A stretch of DNA of 64,000 nucleotides from Bernardetia sp042180575 (GTDB lineage: Bacteria; Bacteroidota; Bacteroidia; Cytophagales; Bernardetiaceae): NCBI RefSeq assembly GCF_042180575.1, contig NZ_CP170094.1:4650001-4714000 (forward strand). The letters run 5' to 3'. The stretch's first letter is position 1. Each line of letters opens with the position of its first letter. The notes beneath the pieces are model-generated. The model was not told where the DNA came from. It searched no databases and saw only the letters and a program-made list of their open reading frames with translations. This document shows, piece after piece, positions 43,411 through 50,645 of this stretch. Made by a program: the position numbers and the translations under genes.

Positions 43411-44349
43411 ATGAAATTACGTTTATTATTAATTTTTTTATTATTATGTTCAATTTATTTTTTTCCAAAAATATCTTTAGCACAAGGTGGCTGGAATATT
43501 GACTATTTTCCAATACAGCATTTAGATTCTATGTATAATTTTTTCAAAGGCAAAGAAATTAAATTAGACTTTAGAAGAAACTTAGAAGATACAGTAAAAA
43601 TAATAGCAAACTCTAGAAATAGTATAATGCCTATTTCATATAATGATACAGTTTCTATAAGAATTTTTGATAGTACTAATATATTTGTGGAGAAGTGGGA
43701 ACTTTACGTCGATCAAGGTTATTTTAAAAAACAATATTTAAAAGGAATAAATGAAACTCATTTTGTAGAAATAAGGCGTATCACTTTAACTGGTCTAGAT
43801 AAAAATAATATCTATCTTAATATGGAAGTAATAGGTACAGGATTTCGGTCAAATACAGATGTCATAATAGAAAAAAAGTTGGTAAAAGGAATACTGTATA
43901 AAAATAATGGCTATCCAGATTCTACATTCTACAGCTCAGATCCTCCTACTATTAGCTATCTACCAATACAATTAATAGATTCTTTAGACTTTCTTAAAAA
44001 TGAAGAAGTTAGAATAGATTTTAGAAAGAATATAGGAGATACATTAAAACCAATGGATTTGTATAGTATAAATAAAATGAGCCTTCTTTCAAACGATACT
44101 ATTGCCATAGCTGTTTTTGATAGTGTTGACATATTTACTGAGCAATGGAATTTTAATAACATTAATGACCAATATCTCAAAGGAATAAATGAAACTTCAT
44201 TTATGGAAATAAGGCATATTATATTAACAGCAGTAGATGAAAATTATCTCTATCTTAATATAGAAGTAATGGGAGCAGGTCATCAACCAAGCAAAGATAT
44301 TATCATAGATAAAAAATTCGTAAAAGGAATTTTGTACAAAATAGAATAA
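43411..44349 (+). CDS. Exported two-repeat protein, putative immunity protein of the Rhs toxin
   Basis: 312 residues with a signal peptide (LLLIFLLLCSIYFFPKISLA). The mature protein is an internal tandem duplication: about 30-165 and 175-312 align well, each with YxPIQxxDS, DFR(R/K)N, DTVKI/DTLKP, FDSxxIFxE(K/Q)W, YLKGINET and a final KGILYK. Its ATG overlaps the toxin's TGA by 4 nt, the expected place for an immunity gene, and an envelope location would fit a secreted protease. No homologous family recognised. The immunity role is inferred. Confidence 0.65.
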   Translation: MKLRLLLIFLLLCSIYFFPKISLAQGGWNIDYFPIQHLDSMYNFFKGKEIKLDFRRNLEDTVKIIANSRNSIMPISYNDTVSIRIFDSTNIFVEKWELYVDQGYFKKQYLKGINETHFVEIRRITLTGLDKNNIYLNMEVIGTGFRSNTDVIIEKKLVKGILYKNNGYPDSTFYSSDPPTISYLPIQLIDSLDFLKNEEVRIDFRKNIGDTLKPMDLYSINKMSLLSNDTIAIAVFDSVDIFTEQWNFNNINDQYLKGINETSFMEIRHIILTAVDENYLYLNIEVMGAGHQPSKDIIIDKKFVKGILYKIE

Positions 44350-44361
44350 AATTGGAAGTAA

Positions 44362-44439
44362 TCCTACTGTCGCTCGTAAACCCACAGGCTATCACTAGTT
44401 TTTAACGAGTGATTTATATGTATTCGGCTTGCCGTTACG
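44362..44439. repeat. Diverged direct repeat, copy 1
   Basis: Begins TCCTACTGTCGCTCGTAA and ends GAGTGATTTATATGTATTCG followed by GCTTGCCGTTACG. It shares TCCT.C.GTC.CTCGTAA, GAGTGA and TATGTATTCGGCTTG..CCGT with copy 2 at 45781-45853. The two copies bracket the gene at 44901. Confidence 0.65.
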
Positions 44440-44684
44440 ATGACCAACAACAGAAAAAATCATGACTTTGAACTAAATATTGATTATATTTAATTACTCA
44501 TTCTTCTAAAAATAGTTAAAAAGTAGAGTTTAGTTTCAAGTAAACTGTTTTACCTCCTCTATAATAACTACTTTTTAGCTGGATATATGTAATTGCAGTT
44601 AAATATCTATAATAACTACTGATTTGGTTGGTTATGTGGATATTTCTTGTAAAATTTATATTGTTTTTGTAGTATTGAGTTTAT

Positions 44685-44741
44685 ACGCACGTTGCTATGT
44701 CATAACTCCGCTTCGCTCCGTTACGACATAGCAACGTGCGT
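44685..44741. repeat. Long perfect hairpin
   Basis: The 17-bp arms ACGCACGTTGCTATGTC and GACATAGCAACGTGCGT are exact complements; after one mismatch TAAC/GTTA extends the stem around loop TCCGCTTCGCTCC. No T-run follows, so it is not a standard terminator. Confidence 0.8.
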
Positions 44742-44872
44742 AGGCTAATTACTTGTGTGGGGACACTCCACTTCGTTACGCCACACAACACAGGCTATGC
44801 GATAATTTTTTATCTTTAAGCTTTCTACGAAAACTTAAAACAAAAAAATACGCATAGCCTACGCACGTTAGC
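44731..44872. repeat. Nested palindrome with an inserted smaller hairpin
   Basis: The right arm CGCATAGCCTACGCACGTTAGC (44851-44872, 22 nt; first bases CGCATAGCCT) pairs with two blocks: GCAACGTGCGTAGGCTA at 44731-44747 and GGCTATGCG at 44793-44801. Between the blocks is a smaller hairpin TTGTGTGG/CCACACAA (44753-44788) flanked by direct copies of AGGCTA, as if it had inserted with a 6-bp duplication. Confidence 0.7.
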
Positions 44873-44900
44873 AAAAATTTAAAAACAGACCGAGCGACCA

Positions 44901-45701
44901 ATGAATAACTTAGATAAAATGAGAAGATTATTTCAGGATTTAGCTATAATTGGATTTTTAATAATGATGACTTCATCAGCAATTAATGCTCAATTGTTTG
45001 AGACCAATGAATTATATCCAAATACCAAAACGATAAAAGGAAAATATTTTAACGGAACAGGAGGTGGTGGATATTGGTCATTGGAATATGTGGATTCAAT
45101 TGGAAGAATAATTAGTAAAGAGAGTTATCATAAAAGGCAACTGATGTCAAGGAGTAAAATTATATACGACGACAACAATAATAAGATTTTTGACATCCAG
45201 ACTTTTGATTTTAATAATCCTGAGCGAATTGACACAAACAGATTTGAATATAAATACGCTGATAATCGGATAATATATCAATTTCGTAAGCTTTCTAAGA
45301 ATGATTCGACTGTAATTAAAATGATTGAAAATAGAGGAGACACACTTCTAATATATCAAGAACAAGCTTTTTATTGCAGACCAAAGACCCAAAAGACCGA
45401 TGTTTATGAAACTGTTTATACTTTAAAATACAAGGATGGATTATTAATTAGTATAAAGAAATTTGATAAAGAACAAAACTCAACAGAAATAAAAATGTAT
45501 GAGTATTTCGAAAACGGCAGATTAAAAAGAAGATTAATTGAGAGAATTCCTGAAATGGAAGAAGAATCGGTATATGTAGGAGGTTCAGGAAGCGATGATG
45601 AGTTTTATGAATACAAACTTGATTCTAAAGGTCGAATTAAGATATTTTATCGGATTATAAATGAAAAGAAATTTAAGATTGCTGAATATAGCTATGAATA
45701 A
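44901..45701 (+). CDS. Exported protein with YD/Rhs-like strand repeats, unknown function
   Basis: 266 residues with a signal peptide (LAIIGFLIMMTSSAINA then QL). The mature part is made of short beta strands of the form YxYDDNNNKIFDIQTFD, YEYFENGRLKRRLIER and YEYKLDSKGRIKIFYR, like the YD-type strands in Rhs-related and antitoxin-repeat proteins. No catalytic residues stand out. It begins 28 nt after the palindrome block at 44731-44872 and is followed by the second copy of the direct repeat, so it occupies one unit of the cassette-like array. Confidence 0.65.
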   Translation: MNNLDKMRRLFQDLAIIGFLIMMTSSAINAQLFETNELYPNTKTIKGKYFNGTGGGGYWSLEYVDSIGRIISKESYHKRQLMSRSKIIYDDNNNKIFDIQTFDFNNPERIDTNRFEYKYADNRIIYQFRKLSKNDSTVIKMIENRGDTLLIYQEQAFYCRPKTQKTDVYETVYTLKYKDGLLISIKKFDKEQNSTEIKMYEYFENGRLKRRLIERIPEMEEESVYVGGSGSDDEFYEYKLDSKGRIKIFYRIINEKKFKIAEYSYE

Positions 45702-45780
45702 GAATAATTACTGCCAACAATATATAAAAATAATAAGGGTTAAATGCCTAACCCAGAGTTGGTATATATTAACAAAGTTC

Positions 45781-45853
45781 TCCTGCCGTCTCTCGTAAGA
45801 TTGCTGTCGCTTGGCTTTGCCGAGTGACTACTATGTATTCGGCTTGTAGCCGT
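45781..45853. repeat. Diverged direct repeat, copy 2
   Basis: TCCTGCCGTCTCTCGTAAG ... CGAGTGACTACTATGTATTC followed by GGCTTGTAGCCGT. Aligns with 44362-44439 with small gaps. Confidence 0.65.
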
Positions 45854-45912
45854 GATTTTTGTGTTTTTTATTCAAGTAGTCTTTTTTCCTATCAGATAAA
45901 TAAAACTTCTCA

Positions 45913-45950
45913 AAGCAAGTTCAAAAACAAGAACTTGCTTTTTTGTTTTT
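45913..45950 (+). terminator. Intrinsic terminator
   Basis: AAGCAAGTTC (45913-45922) and GAACTTGCTT (45931-45940) form a 10-bp stem with an 8-nt loop, followed by TTTTGTTTTT. Confidence 0.85.
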
Positions 45951-45952
45951 TG

Positions 45953-45960
45953 TATCTTTG
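45953..45960 (+). promoter_or_regulatory. Possible -7 element of the 46035 gene
   Basis: TATCTTTG fits TAnnTTTG and lies directly after the terminator, 75 nt before the ATG. A well-spaced TTG is not present (nearest 15 nt upstream), so confidence is limited. Confidence 0.4.
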
Positions 45961-46034
45961 CAAAAAATAAAAAACTGAATGCAGTTGCATTTATTAATAA
46001 GTTAGGCGACACTAAAAAAAATAATCAAAAAAGA

Positions 46035-46565
46035 ATGTTTAAAGATAAATTTGGTTTATACCCAATCGCAGTTATTGAACATCATTTATTAATGCAAGAA
46101 AATACTGTAGATTTATCAACTTATGATATTTGTAAAGTTTTGAATAGGGTTTGGGAATCTTTGCGAAAAGAAAAAAAGGAAATGGAGCAAATAATTGATG
46201 TAAATTACATTCTTAGTATAAACTATCTTATCGCTGAATCTTTAAATATCCCAGCAAATATTTTTTTTAAAAATAGTGAAGCGTGGAATAGTATGATAGA
46301 AATAGGAACACAAGAATTTTCAATAAGTGATGATATACATCATTGGAGAAGCTGGTTGTTTTCAGAATTGTATTGGAATCAATTAGGAGTTCTGAAAATT
46401 TCAACTTGCTGGTTTTTTTATAACATTTTCAATATCAATTATGATTTACAGGAAGAATGGTTGAAAATGGAAAAAATTGGGTATTTTTTAGATTCATTAT
46501 CAGGTTCAGGTCCTCCCTTATATGATGGTCAAACTTTTTATCCTAATGATTATGTTAAAATGTAA
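46035..46565 (+). CDS. Hypothetical cytoplasmic protein in cassette-like array
   Basis: 176 residues, no signal peptide, rich in Trp and aromatic residues (HHWRSWLFSELYWNQLG, STCWFFYNIFNINYDLQ), with a helical N-terminal half (VLNRVWESLRKEKKEMEQII). I recognise no family. It is preceded within 110 nt by a terminator, a promoter-like element and a GTTAGGCG core-like site, and followed after 160 nt by the attC-like palindrome, so it looks like a self-contained expression unit. Small orphan proteins of this kind often are immunity or stress genes; nothing in the sequence confirms that. Confidence 0.6.
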   Translation: MFKDKFGLYPIAVIEHHLLMQENTVDLSTYDICKVLNRVWESLRKEKKEMEQIIDVNYILSINYLIAESLNIPANIFFKNSEAWNSMIEIGTQEFSISDDIHHWRSWLFSELYWNQLGVLKISTCWFFYNIFNINYDLQEEWLKMEKIGYFLDSLSGSGPPLYDGQTFYPNDYVKM

Positions 46566-46727
46566 ACTATAGACAATACTTAAATCTTCGTACAGTTTAG
46601 ATCAATCTGATTTTTATGTAAATTGTTATTAGAGCTAAATTATATAAATGAAAATCAGAATTTATAAGTTCTAAATTCAAAATATTGGATGATACGATTT
46701 ACTGATTAAAGTAAAAGATAAAACATT

Positions 46728-46801
46728 GCATAACAAAGTGTAAATTTAACTTTCTGCCACAAGTGCAACACAGAAAGTGAAACTTACACAAACCGTTATG
46801 C
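46728..46801. other. attC-like recombination site
   Basis: 74 bp with three nested complementary blocks: GCATAAC/GTTATGC at the ends (46728 and 46801), GTGTAA/TTACAC, and ACTTTCTG/CAGAAAGT around a 14-nt loop. The spacers between blocks are unequal (AAA versus AAACC; ATTTA versus GAAAC), as in integron attC sites where extrahelical bases mark the strand. GTTATGC deviates at one position from GTTRRRY. No integrase gene is in the window. Confidence 0.5.
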
Positions 46802-46842
46802 CTAACCTTAAAAGACCATGTACGAAGCAAAATTTTACAGAA

Positions 46843-47334
46843 ATGGAGGATTTAAACAAATATATTTCTATTTATAAAGAACACCTAAAGAAAGGGGACA
46901 TATTAATAGCCTATAACGAATTAGTAAAATTTGTTATGAAATTGAGAACTGATTTCATTAAGAATTTTTCTGACCAATATTCTTTTGCTGGAATTCTTCA
47001 TGGATATATGGATTATACATACTTCTACTATTCGAACAATTTTTTGAAAAGTAAAAAGTTAAAACTTGGACTTGTTTTAAATCACTTGGAAATGAGGTTT
47101 GAGATTTGGCTTTTGGGAAATACAATACCAAATCAAAAAAAATATTGGGAACTATTGAAAATGACAAAATGGAACAAAGACAAAACAGAAATGCCAAAAT
47201 ATTCCATTCTTGAAACTACTTTGGTTGAAAATCCTGATTTCAATAACTTAAACGTGTTGTCTGAACAAATAGAAACCAAAATGATTGAAGTTTCGGATGA
47301 AATATTGGATTATCTAAAAACATTAAATAATTAG
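46843..47334 (+). CDS. DUF7000-like protein
   Basis: 163 residues from the ATG at 46843. A longer frame from a GTG at 46777 would translate the attC-like palindrome and is unlikely. The start MEDLNKYISIYKEHLKKGDI, the middle GYMDYTYFYY and NHLEMRFEIWLLG, and the end LVENPDFNNLNVLSEQIE follow the pattern I recall for the DUF7000 family, small cytoplasmic proteins of unknown function in Firmicutes and Bacteroidota. It sits 41 nt after the palindrome and 4 nt before the TPR lipoprotein gene, so these two genes form one transcript or cassette. Confidence 0.6.
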   Translation: MEDLNKYISIYKEHLKKGDILIAYNELVKFVMKLRTDFIKNFSDQYSFAGILHGYMDYTYFYYSNNFLKSKKLKLGLVLNHLEMRFEIWLLGNTIPNQKKYWELLKMTKWNKDKTEMPKYSILETTLVENPDFNNLNVLSEQIETKMIEVSDEILDYLKTLNN

Positions 47335-47338
47335 AAAA

Positions 47339-48175
47339 ATGAAAATATTTTTTAAAATTGGAATCCTAGTTTTAATAGCTGTTTCTTGCAAACAGAAAGA
47401 AACAGAAAAAAGAGTTGATTCAGAAAGTGAAATAAATTACCAGATTACATCAAAAGAACAACAGGACTCAATAATAAAGGAGCATTTAGTTAGAGCTAAG
47501 AAAATGGGTTTGTATTCAAGAGAACGGCAGGAAGAAATCGATAAAGGTTTAGCAAAGGATTCCACGATTGCTTATTTATGGCAACAAAAGGCAATGCCAT
47601 TATTCAAACAAGGCAAATATGAGCTTGGAATGAATTATATAGATAAAGCTGTAAAATTTGATAAAGAAAATCGTTGGCAAGAATATAGAGCATTTATAAA
47701 ATGTATTTTCGCCAAAACCTATAAAGATGCTATAACTGACTTTGAAGATTGTAAGAAGAAAAACGGTAATAGTTATGTTATGGATCATACCTATAATTTT
47801 TATATTGCACTGAGTAAAATCCAACTGAACGAGTTTTCCCAAGCAGAAGAATTACTAGAGCAAGAGGTCAATCAACAGTTAAAAAATAAAGGAGAGGCTT
47901 CGGTTCACCACCTTGATTTGTTTTATTTAGGGATTTCAAGATATGAACAAGGTAAGTACCAAGAAGCAATAACAGCATTTGATAGAGCATTAAAAAAATA
48001 CCCACAGTTTTCAGAAGTATTGTATTACAAGGCTCATTGCGAAGGAAGATTGGGAAATAAAGATGAAGCAATAAGATTGGTTGAAGAAGCAAAAAGTTAT
48101 GGAAAACAAGGTTACACTATAAATGAAGACAACGCCATTTATGAACGCTATCCCTACCAAGTGAGGTGGAAATAA
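47339..48175 (+). CDS. TPR lipoprotein
   Basis: 278 residues. Lipobox ILVLIAVSC places Cys17 as the lipidated residue. TPR units follow at about 75-110 (LWQQKAMPLFKQGKYELGMN) and 185-260 (LFYLGISRYEQGKYQEAITA, VLYYKAHCEGRLGNKDEAIR). It is 4 nt downstream of the DUF7000-like gene. Similar in build to the other TPR lipoprotein at 4452-5783 but not an obvious duplicate. Function unknown. Confidence 0.7.
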   Translation: MKIFFKIGILVLIAVSCKQKETEKRVDSESEINYQITSKEQQDSIIKEHLVRAKKMGLYSRERQEEIDKGLAKDSTIAYLWQQKAMPLFKQGKYELGMNYIDKAVKFDKENRWQEYRAFIKCIFAKTYKDAITDFEDCKKKNGNSYVMDHTYNFYIALSKIQLNEFSQAEELLEQEVNQQLKNKGEASVHHLDLFYLGISRYEQGKYQEAITAFDRALKKYPQFSEVLYYKAHCEGRLGNKDEAIRLVEEAKSYGKQGYTINEDNAIYERYPYQVRWK

Positions 48176-48343
48176 ATACAATTCTAACAATGTTTTTTTT
48201 TCACAGCAAAGGCTTTTTGCTGAAAAACTGAACATAACTCAATAAATAAAAAGGAATTTGATTTTACTCAAACTCCTTTAGTCTTTTATAAAAATCAAAT
48301 TCGTAATTAGCTTTGCTGCTTTAGCAGGTCGTAATTCTTTCGC

Positions 48344-48982
48344 TTATTTACGTTGAAACAAAAACTTTACAAAATCAAAAGCCGAGTCAGCTAAATTTCT
48401 ACCAATCAAATCCATTGCAAAATTGACTGTTTTTTCTACGGCTGCGTCAGTTCTTTCAAAGTTTTTGCTATCATCTTTTACCCAAAAACGAATCAAAAAT
48501 TCAGTTTCTGCCCAAAGAAGTTTATCATATTTGCTTCCTACAAACATACGTTGTTCTACTTCGCCAGTATCCATTCCTTCTTCTAAAAGAACATTTATAT
48601 ATTCATAAAAGCCATTTTTGAAGTCTGACAACACTTTTCTTCTAAACCCTCCATTTCTTGCGCTAAGTTCATTAGTTACAAAACTGCGATTTTCTTTCAA
48701 CACTTCTATCAATGTAAAATAAAAAGCAAGCAACTTTTCACGTACCATATATTCTGCATAAACTGATTCAGAGCGCAAACGCTGAACTGTTTCAGTCAAA
48801 TACTCTCCCCAAATTTCTTGTTCTATATTATTAAAGCTAGAATAATTATCATAAAAAAACTTTTCATCTTCTCCCAACTCTGCCATTAGATTGTAAGGTG
48901 TTGCAGGAGCTTTTCCATGTTGTCTGATATATTGAATAAATGCGTTTTTGATTTGTTCTTTTGCTGTGGTGGTATTTTCCAT
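48344..48982 (-). CDS. TetR-family transcriptional regulator
   Basis: 212 residues, all-helical. The N-terminal 50 residues (AKEQIKNAFIQYIRQHGKAP...NLMAELGEDEKFFYDNYSSF) have the spacing of a TetR DNA-binding domain with recognition helix ending in FYxxYxS. The C-terminal ligand domain includes YMVREKLLAFYFTLIEVLKE. No operator can be assigned and no pump or enzyme gene is adjacent on either side. A weak hairpin at 48262-48296 may end its transcript. Confidence 0.75.
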   Translation of the reverse strand: MENTTTAKEQIKNAFIQYIRQHGKAPATPYNLMAELGEDEKFFYDNYSSFNNIEQEIWGEYLTETVQRLRSESVYAEYMVREKLLAFYFTLIEVLKENRSFVTNELSARNGGFRRKVLSDFKNGFYEYINVLLEEGMDTGEVEQRMFVGSKYDKLLWAETEFLIRFWVKDDSKNFERTDAAVEKTVNFAMDLIGRNLADSAFDFVKFLFQRK

Positions 48983-49083
48983 TTATAATAAACTATTTTT
49001 TTGGTTTAATTTTAAGTCTAATGTAATCTAAACGAACATTGTCATAGAATGGTTTTGATAATTTTTTTGTTCTTTTTATTCAA

Positions 49084-50049
49084 TTAAATAAGTCTCCTTC
49101 TCATCAAACCTTTAAGGCGTTGATATAATCTACCTCTCGTGTACCACTTAGAAACATGAGGAATTAAAGTTGTTTCTTTTGATGGATTATTTGTGTCTTG
49201 TTCTTTGATATTTACTGAAAACATCTCTTTTTTAATTGGATTTAAAAACCAATTAACATAATGGCTAGTTTTATCTACAAACTGTTTAGGTTCTGTATAA
49301 ACATTACCAGCCCAGTAAATATGATCTATTTCAAATTCCCATTCTTCTTTAGTCTTTGTATTATTTTCTTTTTTAGCTTCTTCCTTAAGCTCTTTCTCTT
49401 CTACAACTACTTCCATAGATTCAGCAAAATCTATAAATACAAATTGATTATTACTTGAAGAAATAACGACCTCAATTTCTTTTGCTTCAAGACCTTCATA
49501 CTCTGCTACTAAAATAATACTGTCTTGCTGTTGAAGGGTATCTTGAGGAATCAGAAATGAAAAAATTCCATTTTCTAAAGAAATTGTTTTATGTTCTGTG
49601 CCTTTTATAGAAATGATAGCTTCTGATAAAACCTCATTTCCATTAACTACTTTTCCATTGATAGCAAAAGATGGAGCTATACTTTCTAATGAATCCGTTT
49701 CAATCTTTTGATTGTATTCTACTTGTGTTGTGTCATTTTGTGATTTGGCAGTCGTAGAAGTTAGAAAAAAAGCAACTGAAGCTGCTGCCAATTCTTTAAA
49801 GAAAAATCTTCGTCTTGGAGTTTCTGTTTTTTCTTTTTGAGGTTGTAATGTTCGGTTTACTTGTGTTGTAGAGAATAAACCACACGTTTTTTGACTTCCT
49901 ATTTTTTTGAAATAATCAACAATCTCAGCATCTGTCATAGACGAAAAATCAATAACTACTTTCTGACAAGAACCACAAAAAAGTCCTCTTTCTACTGGAC
50001 TCATAGTATTTAAGTCTTCATGACACGGCTTTGGTATCTGTATTTTCAT
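49084..50049 (-). CDS. Carboxypeptidase-regulatory-like protein with N-terminal Cys motif
   Basis: 321 residues from the ATG at 50049; the frame is open to 50253 but the family pattern starts IQIPKPCHEDLNTM. The N-terminal unit has PCHED, GLFCGSCQKVVIDFSSM, DAEIVDYFK and TCGLF, a Cys motif frequent in Bacteroidota proteins. A hydrophobic segment (LAAASVAFFLTSTTA, about 87-101) follows, then a CarboxypepD_reg-like beta domain (INGKVVNGNEVLSEAIISIK ... ENGIFSFLIPQD), an acidic linker and a basic C-terminus. Topology: cytoplasmic Cys domain, one membrane helix, outer part. Function unknown. Confidence 0.65.
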   Translation of the reverse strand: MKIQIPKPCHEDLNTMSPVERGLFCGSCQKVVIDFSSMTDAEIVDYFKKIGSQKTCGLFSTTQVNRTLQPQKEKTETPRRRFFFKELAAASVAFFLTSTTAKSQNDTTQVEYNQKIETDSLESIAPSFAINGKVVNGNEVLSEAIISIKGTEHKTISLENGIFSFLIPQDTLQQQDSIILVAEYEGLEAKEIEVVISSSNNQFVFIDFAESMEVVVEEKELKEEAKKENNTKTKEEWEFEIDHIYWAGNVYTEPKQFVDKTSHYVNWFLNPIKKEMFSVNIKEQDTNNPSKETTLIPHVSKWYTRGRLYQRLKGLMRRRLI

Positions 50050-50645
50050 TTTATTCAATTTCTTTGAGTAAATTTTATTTTTAAATAACGCAGAGCAAGA
50101 TAAAAATGCTGCAAAACATAAATAACTCTTTACTAGAAGATGCTCAAAAGATAATTTATCCATAAAAAACTGACTAAATAATCTAAAAATACTTAACATC
50201 AGCACCAATTCATTTTTTTTGGCGCATCTGTGCAAACTTTTAGGCTTACACATGACTAAAAAATTGCATTATTTAGGTTATAAATTATAATTATTCTAAT
50301 TGCCTAAAAAACTTACTCGCATATAATTTAATAAAACATTCATATAGACATCAATGGAAGCTATTTCAATTTCACAAACACAAAGCAAAAACACCTTTCA
50401 AAAATTTTGAAAAATAAGCAATAAACAGAACAAAAAACCGATAAAAACCCAATAATCAAGGATAAAAATTAAAATATCTGTATTTTTTAGTTTTAAATTT
50501 TGATTTATGAGACTAATTATACTACCTTTGTAACATAGCAAGAGAGTTTAACAATCCATTACAATTTCTAATTTAATGTTAAATACTTATACTCTTAACT
50601 GATAATTATTACATAAACAATTATTTCCCCTTTTATTTATAAAAT
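50050..50645. other. 596-nt gene-less region with promoter for the M43 protease
   Basis: Between divergent genes. A promoter is visible near the right end: TTTG at 50499-50502, then 20 nt, then TACCTTTG at 50523-50530, giving a leader of about 110 nt before the ATG at 50646. The left half is open in frame with the upstream gene but has no family-like sequence. Nothing else seen. Confidence 0.55.

Larger units (their letters stand above)
41471..43414 (+). pseudogene. Secreted short Rhs-core metallopeptidase toxin, broken by frameshift and IS
   Basis: The N-terminal part (41471-42100) encodes a signal peptide (MKTQLTLFIFFVCFVLKAQ) and an Rhs-associated core motif WLSVDPLAAEYPSLSPYAFV...NPVENKEVDG. 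Near 42085 the frame is lost (TGA at 42098), but the next frame continues HDRNGSILEWDEENENYKG... to the IS at 42251. Removing the IS and one TAA copy rejoins the same frame: EGRYF-KAFTKSDIVLSEDEGIASA, then the zinc motif FAHEIQHDLDK (HEXXH at 43226), ending at TGA 43412-43414. The intact ancestor was thus a short toxin with a metallopeptidase C-terminal domain. The stop overlaps the next gene's ATG. Confidence 0.75.
44350..44900. other. Gene-less, palindrome-rich spacer of the cassette-like array
   Basis: 551 nt without a coding frame. It holds copy 1 of the TATGTATTCGGCTTG repeat, a 57-bp hairpin and a nested palindrome, each listed separately. The G+C content of these palindromes is clearly above the surroundings. 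Confidence 0.7.
45702..46034. other. Gene-less spacer of the cassette-like array
   Basis: 333 nt. Contains GGGTTA/TAACCC within CCAAC...GTTGG (45718-45770), copy 2 of the direct repeat, a terminator, a promoter-like TATCTTTG, and GTTAGGCG at about 46002, which matches the integron core-site consensus GTTRRRY and lies about 30 nt before the next ATG. GCCTAAC, its complement, occurs at about 45758. Confidence 0.55.

Noticed and set aside
44685..44872. CRISPR-like repeats
   Set aside because: The repeated pieces are palindromes of different length without regular spacers or multiple identical copies; no cas genes in the window.
46777..46842. GTG start for the DUF7000-like gene
   Set aside because: It would translate half of the attC-like palindrome, and the family pattern begins at the ATG at 46843.
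50050..50253. 68-codon N-terminal extension of the Cys-motif/CarboxypepD-like protein
   Set aside because: The recognised pattern starts at MKIQIPKPC; the extension has no family-like sequence and occupies the regulatory region.
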